In this document: positions 5,665-11,898 of the stretch, in pieces
How the letters are laid out: the number at the start of each line of letters is the position of its first letter
Position numbering within the stretch: position 1 is the stretch's first letter
Assembly (NCBI GenBank): GCA_903872005.1
Contig: CAIQJD010000581.1
Span: 1 to 11,898 of the forward strand
DNA from: an uncultured bacterium
Lineage (GTDB): Bacteria > Chloroflexota > Anaerolineae > JACIWP01
Direction of reading: 5' to 3'
DNA: 11,898 nt
The notes under the pieces: generated by a model
Seen by the model: the letters and a program-made list of their open reading frames with translations, nothing else
Told to the model about the DNA's origin: nothing
Databases searched by the model: none
Translations under genes and position numbers: made by a program

Positions 5665-8600
5665 TCAACCCCGTCGCTCCAGCGCGGCCGTCAGGGCGCG
5701 TTCCAGCTCTTCGACGCGATAGGGTTTGGCGACTACGCCAACGAATCCATGGCGGGTGTAGTCTGCCATGACCGGCGCATTGGCATAGCCGCTGGAAACG
5801 AGGGCGCGCGCGTGCGGATCGAGTTTCAGCAGTTCTTGGATGGCTTCCGCGCCGCCCATCCCGCCAGGAATGGTCAGATCCATGATGACCAAATCGAAGG
5901 GCATGCCGGCATCTTTCATTTTGCCATAGAGCGTTAACATCTCGCGGCCATCGCGCGCCGCCCGCGCTTGAAATCCCATGCTGTTCAACAACCCCAGCGC
6001 TGTTTCGCGTACCGCCTCTTCGTCATCCATGATCAACACGCGTCCCTGTTTGGTGGAAGCCGGCTCGCGTTCGCCGGCGGTTGGGCGCGCGCGCGTCTCT
6101 GTGGCCGGCAAGAAGATGTCGAAGGTGGCGCCAACGCCTTCCTGGGATTCAAAGGCAATGTGCCCATCGTGTTGCTGGATGATGGAATAGCTCGTCGCCA
6201 GACCTAACCCGCGTCCGCTCTCTTTCGTCGTGAAATAGGGATCGAAGATGCGAGAGCCAATCTCCTTGGGGATACCGACGCCCTGGTCGCGCACGCTAAT
6301 GTGGACGTAGCGTTGGCCGATGCGTAACGTGGGCGCGGTTGGTTCACCGGCGATGTAGTTCTCGGCGACCAGCGTGATGACGCCGCCGGCCGGCATGGCC
6401 TGATCGGCGTTGATGATGAGGTTCTGAATGACCTGACTGATCTGGCCCTGGTCCACTGCGGCCGGCCAGAGGTCATCGGCCACCTGGAACTCGCAGCGCG
6501 TCTGAGAGCCGCGCAACGTGAAGAGGGCCGTGTCGCGCACGATCTCGATGATCGAGGCGCTATGACGCACGGGGGCGCCGCCGCGTGAGAAGGTGAGGAG
6601 TTGTTGGGTCAGGCCGCGGGCGCGCAGGCAGGCGCGTTCCGCGGCCAGCAGGTTGTCGGCGATCTCTTTGTTGGTTTGAGCGCCGATGCGGGCCAGCGAG
6701 ATGTTGCCCAAGATCGCGGTCAAAATGTTGTTGAAATCATGGGCGATGCCGCCGGCGAGGACGCCCACGGATTCGAGCCGCTGCGCGTTGCGTAAGTCAG
6801 CTTCCATGCGCCGGCGCTGCGTGACGTCGCGGATAATCGCCACGAAGCCAACCGATTGATCTGCGGCATCGTCCAGTCGGGCGGTCGCGATCTCTGCCTC
6901 GAATGGCGCGTGCGCCTTGCGCTGTATGACGATGGAGTCCAGGACGCCTTGTCCCTCCCTCAGCGTTGTCTCGATGGTCTGGCGCGCCAGGGGGAGATAC
7001 TGTTCGCTCACGAAAGAAAGCGCGTTGCGCCCGATGATGGTTTCGCGATCCGAAATGCCGGCCAGGCGCAGGAGGGCCGGATTTATTTCAATGATGTTGA
7101 AGTCCAGATCCGTGACGATGACGCCATCGGCCAGTGAGTTGAAGATGGCGCGCAGTTTGCTCTCCGAGGCGCGCTGCGCTTCCTCGGCCCGTTTGCGCGC
7201 CGTGATGTCCAATACAATCTCGACCGCGCCGATTGTGGTGTTGTGTTCATCGCGCACCGGGCGCGAACGCGACAATACCCAGCGGTCGCCGGCGATCTTG
7301 ATTTCCTCTTCTTGCGCTTCGCCGGTTTGCAGCGCGCGACGCACCGGGCAGTTGTTGCAGGGGCCTTGCCGATCGCGGAATAACTCGAAGCAATATGGCC
7401 CATGCGCGCCGGCCGGCCGCAGATCGGCGCCATCAGGCCCGCGCGGGCGATTTGTCCATACGACGCGTTGCTCCAGATCGTAGAAGACGACTTCCTCGGC
7501 GATGCTGCTCAGGATGAGGGCTTTTTCCGATTCTTGCCGGCGCAGCTCTGCTTGCGTGCGCCGATATTCCGTCACGTCCTGTACCGTGACGCGCAGGCCG
7601 GCGGGGTTGCCGGCCGCGTCCAGGACTCGGCGCGATTCCAGAATCGCCCATATCTGGCTGCCGTCTTTTCGGATGAACGCGCGCTCCCTGAAGGGAGAGG
7701 ATGTTTGGTTCGCCAGCCGGTCTGCGAAGGATCGGCGGGCATCTTCGCGTTCAACGAGGAAGTCCCAGATGGGCCGGCCGAGCATCTCCTCCTCGGCAAA
7801 GCCCAACATGCTCAATTCCGTCTGATTGACTCGCGTGATGCGCCCCTGGGTATCCAACTCGTGGTAGCCCACCGGCGCCTGGTCATACAATTCGTGGAAA
7901 CGTTCTTCGTTCGTTTGCACTTGCGCCGCCAGAGCCTCGTGTTGGCGCAATTCGCGCAAGCGCAGGATGCTGATGCCGGCCAGCAAGGCCGTGATACCGG
8001 CCACTAACAGGATCGCCATGAGCAGGTCGGGACGCCAGATCGCCCAGGTGTCTTTCTGCGCCGCGCCGACCAGGATGGTCAGTCCGTATGCTGTGGCGCG
8101 TTGCGCGACCAGGCGCTTCTGCCCATCCAGCAGGCAGGTGGTCGTCGGCAGGGGACCGACGAGTGCGGTTTGTGCCGGCCCCAACGCGCAGGCCGGCAGT
8201 GTCATCCCTGTATAGGTGGCGTCAGGCGCAGCGGCGTTGGCGGCGGCGATGACCTGTCCTTGCGGCGTCAGCAAGGCGACCGCGCCGAAACTGCTCAGGT
8301 CCCAGGTGCGGTAGAAACGCGTGAAGTAGGCCGGCTCGATCAGGGCCAGGATCACGCCGGCAAATTCACCCTGGGGGCCGACCACGCGCCGGCTGATGCC
8401 AAAACGCCACACGCTGTCGTCCCAGGTCGGCGTCGGCGGAGTGATGAGCCGGCCGGCCCCGGCGCGCTGGGCGATGAAGAAGTCGGCGCTAGAGAGATTG
8501 GCGCGCGGGGGAGTGGGGTCGCGCGAAGAGCCAACTACGATGCCGTCGGCGTTCAAGATGATGAGGCGACTGATCTGAGGCAGGGTTTCAAGCGGCGTGA

Positions 8601-8946
8601 CCAGCGCGGCATGAAAATCGGGTTGGGACGCGTTCCCGGCGCGCAGCGCATCCTCCACGCGCTGTACGGCAGCGGAGAGCAGCGCGTCAGCGGCATCGAG
8701 GCTGCGATCTGCATGTTCCTGGAACAGGCGCGCTCCGTTACGCGCTTCCAGCTCGCTGAACTGGCGCGCGGCCTGGTAGTTGCTCAGGGCGTGGATGGTG
8801 ATGATGACAAGAAAACTGAACCAGACTACGCAGGCAAACTGAACCATTTGGCCGGCCAGGGAATTCGTGCGCTGGCGTCTGGCCGCCCCAAGGAACTTCT
8901 TGACAGAAGCTGCAAAGCGTTGAGTCGTCGTGACAAATTTGGGCAT
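5665..8946 (-). CDS. Hybrid sensor histidine kinase with three PAS domains and C-terminal receiver
   Basis: This 1093-residue membrane signalling kinase has the following layout: helix at about 36-54; extracytoplasmic sensor at about 58-305, double-Cache-like in length and in the FAGVILALIEPAYF segment (195-208); helix at about 308-328; PAS1 about 345-462; PAS2 about 475-585; PAS3 about 595-712. The kinase follows: H736 in GGIAHDFNN, the N box NLIINAD (842-848), the G1 box DQGVGIP (887-893), the F box FDPYFTTK and the G2 box GRGLGLA. A receiver domain ends it, with acidic pair D974/D975, phosphoacceptor D1023, S1051 and K1074. All catalytic residues are present. PAS2 carries C519, C530 and C533, an unusual cysteine cluster. 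C253 and C271 outside the membrane could form a disulfide. There is no Hpt domain or partner regulator in the window. The start at 8946 has only a weak ribosome site, but it gives a plausible basic N-terminus. The signal sensed is unknown. Confidence 0.93.
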   Translation of the reverse strand: MPKFVTTTQRFAASVKKFLGAARRQRTNSLAGQMVQFACVVWFSFLVIITIHALSNYQAARQFSELEARNGARLFQEHADRSLDAADALLSAAVQRVEDALRAGNASQPDFHAALVTPLETLPQISRLIILNADGIVVGSSRDPTPPRANLSSADFFIAQRAGAGRLITPPTPTWDDSVWRFGISRRVVGPQGEFAGVILALIEPAYFTRFYRTWDLSSFGAVALLTPQGQVIAAANAAAPDATYTGMTLPACALGPAQTALVGPLPTTTCLLDGQKRLVAQRATAYGLTILVGAAQKDTWAIWRPDLLMAILLVAGITALLAGISILRLRELRQHEALAAQVQTNEERFHELYDQAPVGYHELDTQGRITRVNQTELSMLGFAEEEMLGRPIWDFLVEREDARRSFADRLANQTSSPFRERAFIRKDGSQIWAILESRRVLDAAGNPAGLRVTVQDVTEYRRTQAELRRQESEKALILSSIAEEVVFYDLEQRVVWTNRPRGPDGADLRPAGAHGPYCFELFRDRQGPCNNCPVRRALQTGEAQEEEIKIAGDRWVLSRSRPVRDEHNTTIGAVEIVLDITARKRAEEAQRASESKLRAIFNSLADGVIVTDLDFNIIEINPALLRLAGISDRETIIGRNALSFVSEQYLPLARQTIETTLREGQGVLDSIVIQRKAHAPFEAEIATARLDDAADQSVGFVAIIRDVTQRRRMEADLRNAQRLESVGVLAGGIAHDFNNILTAILGNISLARIGAQTNKEIADNLLAAERACLRARGLTQQLLTFSRGGAPVRHSASIIEIVRDTALFTLRGSQTRCEFQVADDLWPAAVDQGQISQVIQNLIINADQAMPAGGVITLVAENYIAGEPTAPTLRIGQRYVHISVRDQGVGIPKEIGSRIFDPYFTTKESGRGLGLATSYSIIQQHDGHIAFESQEGVGATFDIFLPATETRARPTAGEREPASTKQGRVLIMDDEEAVRETALGLLNSMGFQARAARDGREMLTLYGKMKDAGMPFDLVIMDLTIPGGMGGAEAIQELLKLDPHARALVSSGYANAPVMADYTRHGFVGVVAKPYRVEELERALTAALERRG

Positions 8947-9010
8947 AGCGTCTCACTGGCACGCCAAAGTATTGCGGAAGCCCTTTGTTCCATGCTTCGT
9001 ATCTGCTATC

Positions 9011-9040
9011 ATTGTACCACCGACTGAGCCGGCGCGTCAA
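9011..9040 (-). promoter_or_regulatory. Promoter of the hybrid histidine kinase gene
   Basis: TTGACG (9040-9035) and TACAAT (9016-9011) are spaced by 18 bases, with no gene between this site and the kinase start at 8946. The predicted leader is about 57 bases. Five of six bases match consensus at both elements. Confidence 0.7.
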
Positions 9041-9090
9041 TAGGAAGATGTGGGATGCAGGCGCGGCCCCTGGGAGCCGGCGCCAGCGAA

Positions 9091-9126
9091 CGGGGCGCGA
9101 AGGCGCCATGGCGCCTTCGTGCCCCG
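9091..9126. repeat. 36-base near-perfect palindrome (possible terminator or insulator)
   Basis: The inner 22 bases (9098-9119) are a perfect palindrome with arm CGAAGGCGCCA. The outer arms CGGGGC (9091-9096) and GCCCCG (9121-9126) extend it, with only 9097/9120 unpaired in DNA (a G-U or A-C pair in RNA). It lies 32 bases after the toroid-protein stop codon (9159) and 50 bases before the kinase -35. It could terminate the upstream transcript, but no U-run follows on either strand. A protein-binding site or mobile palindromic repeat is the alternative. No second copy was seen in the window. Confidence 0.75.
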
Positions 9127-9158
9127 GCAGATCGGGCGTCAATCGGTTGAGCCGGCAA

Positions 9159-10214
9159 CTATTGGCCGTCGCGGGCGAGCAAGTGCGAGCCGACCAACTT
9201 CAGCCATACCGTCAGCTCGGCGATGCCGTCGAACTCGCCTGGGCCGAATTGCAGGTCCACGCCGGCGGCCGACTTGCCGCCATAGGCCTTCTTGTCCCCG
9301 AAGCCATACCAGCCCTCGGCCGTCTGCATGCTCAGGTACAGGCGCGCCACTTGCAGCGCGATCTCGCGATCCGACGCGTCGCCGGCTTCTCGATAGCGCA
9401 TGGCGCAGCCCCAGGCGGCCTTGCCGCTGGAACCGCCATCCCAGGGGTTGACGCAGCGGCGCTGGAAGTCGAAGAACCACTGCGCCAGCTTGAGGTAGCG
9501 CGCTTCGCCGGTGGCCTGATGCATGAGCAGCCCGAAGGTGAAGGGGAGGCCCACCGCGTACCAGCACTGATCTTTCTGCTTGGTCTCAAGCACGCGCCAG
9601 ATCGCCTCGTTTTCGGGGAAGGCTGTGCCTAGCTTGCCATCGGCGTTGATGGTGAGATAGAAGCGCTCGGCCGGCGCCGGCTGCATCTCGATGATGCGCT
9701 CGAAGTGGGCGGCGACTTTGCGCGCCGCATCCATCTGGCCGGCGGCCAGGAGAGCGATGCCGGCGATGCCGCTGGACATCGTGTCCGAGCGCTGCTTTTG
9801 GCCGGCGACCGATTTCTCCGAATAGAAGCCCCAGTGATCGGGGTCCTGCTGCGTCAGCAAGAAGCGCATGGCCGGCTCGGCGATGTCGTAACGGCCCTGG
9901 CGCTGCGCCCCCAGAAGGAGCCAGCCATTGGCGTACTGATAGTGGACAGATACGTGCCAGGGATTCTCACGCGGGCCGAAGTCGCCGTCGGGTTGGAGCA
10001 GATGCGCCTTGACATAATCGAAAGTGCGCTCAGCGGCCATCGTCTCGCCCATCAGGTTGAACATCGCGCCGACTTTGTAGAAAGCATCCACCGGCGGGTT
10101 CTTGAGAGGCTTCCAGCCTCCATCGGCCTTCTGCAAGCCCAACAGCCAGTCTTTGCTGCGTCGCGCTGCGTCGAGGCATTGTTGTTCCAGCGTCACGAAT
10201 TCTGACTTCGTCAT
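9159..10214 (-). CDS. Alpha/alpha-toroid protein (terpenoid-cyclase/prenyltransferase fold), substrate unknown
   Basis: This 351-residue, apparently cytoplasmic protein has no signal peptide. It is built of repeated helix pairs with aromatic, QW-like turns: QKADGGWK (28-35), LLQPDGDFGPRENPW (72-86), QQDPDHWGFYS (122-132) and QTAEGWYGF (297-305). This fits the (alpha/alpha)6 toroid of terpenoid cyclases and protein prenyltransferase subunits, and also some glycan-processing enzymes. It is too short for a squalene-hopene cyclase and lacks the DXDD motif, so I do not call it a cyclase. I chose the ATG at 10214 because GAGGT lies 7 bases before it; an upstream in-frame ATG (10274) has no such site and falls upstream of the predicted transcription start. 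It is divergent from a URO-D-like gene across a 170-base region with an operator-like repeat, which suggests shared control and pathway. Confidence 0.8.
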   Translation of the reverse strand: MTKSEFVTLEQQCLDAARRSKDWLLGLQKADGGWKPLKNPPVDAFYKVGAMFNLMGETMAAERTFDYVKAHLLQPDGDFGPRENPWHVSVHYQYANGWLLLGAQRQGRYDIAEPAMRFLLTQQDPDHWGFYSEKSVAGQKQRSDTMSSGIAGIALLAAGQMDAARKVAAHFERIIEMQPAPAERFYLTINADGKLGTAFPENEAIWRVLETKQKDQCWYAVGLPFTFGLLMHQATGEARYLKLAQWFFDFQRRCVNPWDGGSSGKAAWGCAMRYREAGDASDREIALQVARLYLSMQTAEGWYGFGDKKAYGGKSAAGVDLQFGPGEFDGIAELTVWLKLVGSHLLARDGQ

Positions 10215-10260
10215 GGTGTTTACCTCATGGTATGAGTGATAGGGTGAATTGGGTCGCGCG

Positions 10261-10286
10261 TGCTCAACATACACGAGAGTTGAGCA
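10261..10286. promoter_or_regulatory. Operator-like inverted repeat in the divergent intergenic region
   Basis: TGCTCAAC (10261-10268) and GTTGAGCA (10279-10286) are perfect reverse complements separated by 10 bases. The spacing between half-site centres (18 bases) suits a dimeric helix-turn-helix regulator. The site overlaps the leftward -10 and lies 36 bases from the rightward -35. No regulator gene is present in the window, so the binding protein is unknown. Confidence 0.6.
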
Positions 10287-10294
10287 GATGTCAA
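10266..10294 (-). promoter_or_regulatory. Promoter of the alpha/alpha-toroid gene
   Basis: A perfect -35 TTGACA (10294-10289) and the -10 TATGTT (10271-10266) are spaced by 17 bases. The -10 is weaker (four of six bases). The inverted repeat at 10261-10286 covers the -10 and nearly all of the spacer, so bound protein would control access. Confidence 0.6.
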
Positions 10295-10321
10295 AATCTA
10301 GCGCGGCCGCGCCAGCCGGCT

Positions 10322-10350
10322 TTGACAGGCGGCCGGCGCGACGTTACAAT
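10322..10350 (+). promoter_or_regulatory. Promoter of the URO-D-like / MBL-fold operon
   Basis: A perfect -35 TTGACA (10322-10327) and TACAAT (10345-10350) are spaced by 17 bases. The predicted start near 10357 gives a leader of about 28 bases, with AGGAG (10371-10375) before the ATG at 10385. GCCGGC hexamers flank the -35, and a 12-base palindrome GCGCGGCCGCGC (10301-10312) lies upstream. Confidence 0.75.
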
Positions 10351-10384
10351 GGGGGCGTCGAATCGCAGTCAGGAGAGGCCAGCC

Positions 10385-11656
10385 ATGAACTCGCGTGAAA
10401 GGGTGATCGCGTCGTTGAATCATCGGGAGCCGGACCGCGTGCCGCTGGATCTGGGCGGCCACGCCGTTACCGGCATGCACGTCAGCACGGTCTATCGGCT
10501 GCGTCAGGCGCTGGGGTTGGATGAGGCCGGCGCGCCGGTCAAGGTAGTCGAGCCGTACCAGATGTTGGGCGAAATTGGCCCGGACTTACAGACCGCGTTG
10601 GGCGTGGATGTCGTTGGCTTGCCCAACCCGACCACGATGTTCGGGTTCCGCAACGAAAACTGGCGCCCCTGGACGCTGGATGATGGCACGCCGGCGCTCG
10701 TCCCGCAGGGTTTCAACACAGACAAGGAACCGGATGGCAGCATCCTGATGTATCCGGCCGGCGACAAGTCGGCGCCGGCGAGCGGACACATGCCGGCCGG
10801 CGGCTTCTACTTCGACGCCATCGTGCGTCAGCCGCCCATGGATGACGCACGTCTGGACGTGCGAGACAATCTGGAGGAGTTTGGCCCCATCTCTGAGGCA
10901 GACATCGAGTACTATCGCCAGACGGCCGAGCGCCTGCACACCCAGACGGACAAAGCCATCTTCGCCGGCTTCGTGGCGACGTCTTTCGGCGACATCGCGC
11001 TGGTACCGGGGTTGATGTTGCGCCATCCCAAAGGCATCCGCGATATCGCCGAATGGTACATCAGCACGGTCAGCCGGCGTGACTACGTCTATGCCATCTT
11101 CGAGCGGCAGTGCGAGATCGCGCTGCAAAACCTGGCGCGCCTGCACGCGGCCGTCGGCGAGCGGGTGACGGTGCTGTTCGTTTCGGGGACGGACTTTGGG
11201 ACGCAGGCCGGCCCCTTCATCGCGCCCAAAGCCTATCGCGACCTTTTCCAGCCCTTTCATCGGCAGGTGAACGATTGGGTGCATCGGCATACTACGTGGA
11301 AGACTTTCATCCATTCGTGCGGCGCGGTGGAGCCATTCATCCCCGATTTCATCGCTGCCGGCTTTGACATCCTCAATCCGGTGCAGTGTTCGGCCGCCGG
11401 CATGGAGCCGGCGGCCTTGAAGCGCAAGTATGGCGAGCAGATTGTCTTCTGGGGCGGCGGCACGGATACGCAGCATACGCTCCCGTTTGGGACGCCGGCC
11501 GAGGTGCGGGAAGAGGCGCGCCGGCGCATTCGCACCTTCGGGCCGGGCGGCGGCTTCGTCTTCAACTCCATCCACAACATCCAGGCGCGCACGCCGACGG
11601 AGAATGTGCTGGCGCTCTACCAGGCGGTGCGCGATTTCGGATGCTATCCGCTGTGA
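10385..11656 (+). CDS. Uroporphyrinogen decarboxylase (URO-D)-like methyltransferase family protein
   Basis: This 423-residue protein is of the URO-D-like superfamily, which contains heme-pathway HemE and the zinc-dependent corrinoid/CoM methyltransferases such as MtaA. The opening RERVIASLNHREPDRVPLDL (4-23) and the FVSGTDFGTQAGPFIAPKAY segment (265-284) are typical of the non-HemE branch. H310 and C312 in FIHSCGAVEP, with C335 in NPVQCSAAGM, fit the zinc-ligand pattern of the methyltransferases. The protein is longer than HemE (about 350), and the HemE N-terminal arginine motif is not evident. I infer methyl transfer or demethylation of a catabolic substrate, not heme synthesis; no corrinoid protein is in view. 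AGGAG lies 9 bases before the ATG at 10385. The stop overlaps the next gene's GTG by four bases, so the two are translationally coupled. Confidence 0.88.
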   Translation: MNSRERVIASLNHREPDRVPLDLGGHAVTGMHVSTVYRLRQALGLDEAGAPVKVVEPYQMLGEIGPDLQTALGVDVVGLPNPTTMFGFRNENWRPWTLDDGTPALVPQGFNTDKEPDGSILMYPAGDKSAPASGHMPAGGFYFDAIVRQPPMDDARLDVRDNLEEFGPISEADIEYYRQTAERLHTQTDKAIFAGFVATSFGDIALVPGLMLRHPKGIRDIAEWYISTVSRRDYVYAIFERQCEIALQNLARLHAAVGERVTVLFVSGTDFGTQAGPFIAPKAYRDLFQPFHRQVNDWVHRHTTWKTFIHSCGAVEPFIPDFIAAGFDILNPVQCSAAGMEPAALKRKYGEQIVFWGGGTDTQHTLPFGTPAEVREEARRRIRTFGPGGGFVFNSIHNIQARTPTENVLALYQAVRDFGCYPL

Positions 11657-11898
11657 TCGCGCTGCAATGGCTGGGCGTGGCCGGCTTCCTGGCGACGAGC
11701 GCCGCCGGGCGCTTTTTGATGGATCCCTACCTGACGCGCCTGGAAGGGGCCACGCCGGCGCAACCTCTGCGGCCGGCGGATTTGCGCGGCGCCGGCCCCA
11801 TCTTCCTGTCGCACGGGCATTTCGATCACGCGCATGACGTGGCGGCATTGTTGGGCGATGGGCATTCGATTTACGGCTCGGCCACGGCGCTGGCGGCG
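11653..11898 (+). CDS. Metallo-beta-lactamase-fold hydrolase (UlaG-like), 3' end outside window
   Basis: The frame is open from GTG 11653 to the window end (82 codons). The start is supported by the family-like opening LQWLGVAGF, then FLMDPYLTR (21-29), as in UlaG-type proteins. The metal-binding signature H54-x-H56-x-D58-H59 is present in LSHGHFDHAHD. GTGA overlaps the stop of the URO-D-like gene, so translation is probably coupled and no separate ribosome site is obvious. Members of this fold hydrolyse lactones, phosphoesters or amides, or act on RNA. The substrate cannot be told here, though coupling to the methyltransferase-like gene implies the same pathway. The remaining metal ligands and C-terminus lie beyond the window. 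Confidence 0.85.
   Translation, partial: MIALQWLGVAGFLATSAAGRFLMDPYLTRLEGATPAQPLRPADLRGAGPIFLSHGHFDHAHDVAALLGDGHSIYGSATALAA

Noticed and set aside
5640..5700. Bidirectional terminator between the convergent zinc-ribbon and kinase genes
   Set aside because: Only 15 bases separate the stops and no stem followed by a U-run was found.
8101..9027. Plus-strand open frame (308 codons) opposite the kinase N-terminus
   Set aside because: Antisense to the Cache/membrane region of the histidine kinase, with no ribosome site or family signature.
10215..10274. Extended N-terminus of the toroid protein starting at ATG 10274
   Set aside because: The extra 20 residues have no ribosome site and start upstream of the predicted transcription start; ATG 10214 has GAGGT at good spacing.
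10301..10312. Palindrome GCGCGGCCGCGC as an operator
   Set aside because: Pure G/C palindromes of this size are expected in this GC-rich, GGCC/GCCGGC-rich sequence; there is no independent support.
10586..11848. Minus-strand open frame (420 codons) opposite the URO-D-like gene
   Set aside because: Arg/Ala-rich shadow frame; the plus strand has clear URO-D-like and metallo-beta-lactamase signatures with promoter and ribosome site.

Overview
The window is GC-rich chromosomal DNA, most likely from a Chloroflexota bacterium (Anaerolineae/Caldilineae-like). This is inferred from protein style, namely zinc-ribbon proteins with long Pro/Ala-rich linkers and repeated PDWL motifs, and from saturation with the hexamer GCCGGC. 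No rRNA or other definitive marker is present. No tRNA, rRNA, CRISPR array, insertion sequence or phage gene was seen. The genes run close together, with short intergenic regions that carry readable sigma70-type promoters.

Region 1 (3975 down to 1, minus strand) is a four-gene run of unfamiliar proteins. In transcription order these are a small helical protein, a protein with a membrane helix at each end (resembling DUF6754), a six-helix membrane protein, and a large protein cut by the window edge. The large protein has two N-terminal zinc ribbons, a long disordered linker with six P-x-W-[L/V] motifs, a membrane helix and a further folded domain. Gaps are 34, 42 and 36 bases, so the four probably form one operon and may form one membrane-bound complex. 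This is the best candidate for an undescribed system here.

Region 2 (4037-4842, minus strand) is lexA with a near-consensus promoter. A GAAC-N4-GTTC SOS box lies between its -35 and -10 elements, and an intrinsic terminator follows the gene. Divergent from it (4878-5649, plus strand) is a coiled-coil plus C4 zinc-ribbon protein of the CdsZ/FlgZ (DUF164) family with its own extended -10 promoter.

Region 3 (9040 down to 5665, minus strand) is a single large hybrid sensor histidine kinase: extracytoplasmic sensor, three PAS domains (one with a Cys triad), kinase core and C-terminal receiver. It is convergent with the zinc-ribbon gene and separated by only 15 bases. A 36-base near-perfect palindrome (9091-9126) separates the kinase promoter from the next gene upstream.

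Region 4 (9159-11898) is a divergent pair. Leftward is an alpha/alpha-toroid protein (terpenoid-cyclase/prenyltransferase fold without the DXDD catalytic motif). Rightward are a URO-D-like methyltransferase-type protein and a start/stop-overlapping metallo-beta-lactamase-fold hydrolase cut by the window end. Both divergent promoters have perfect TTGACA -35 elements with 17-base spacers, and a perfect 8-base inverted repeat with 10-base spacing covers the leftward -10. The arrangement looks like a small regulated catabolic module of unknown substrate.
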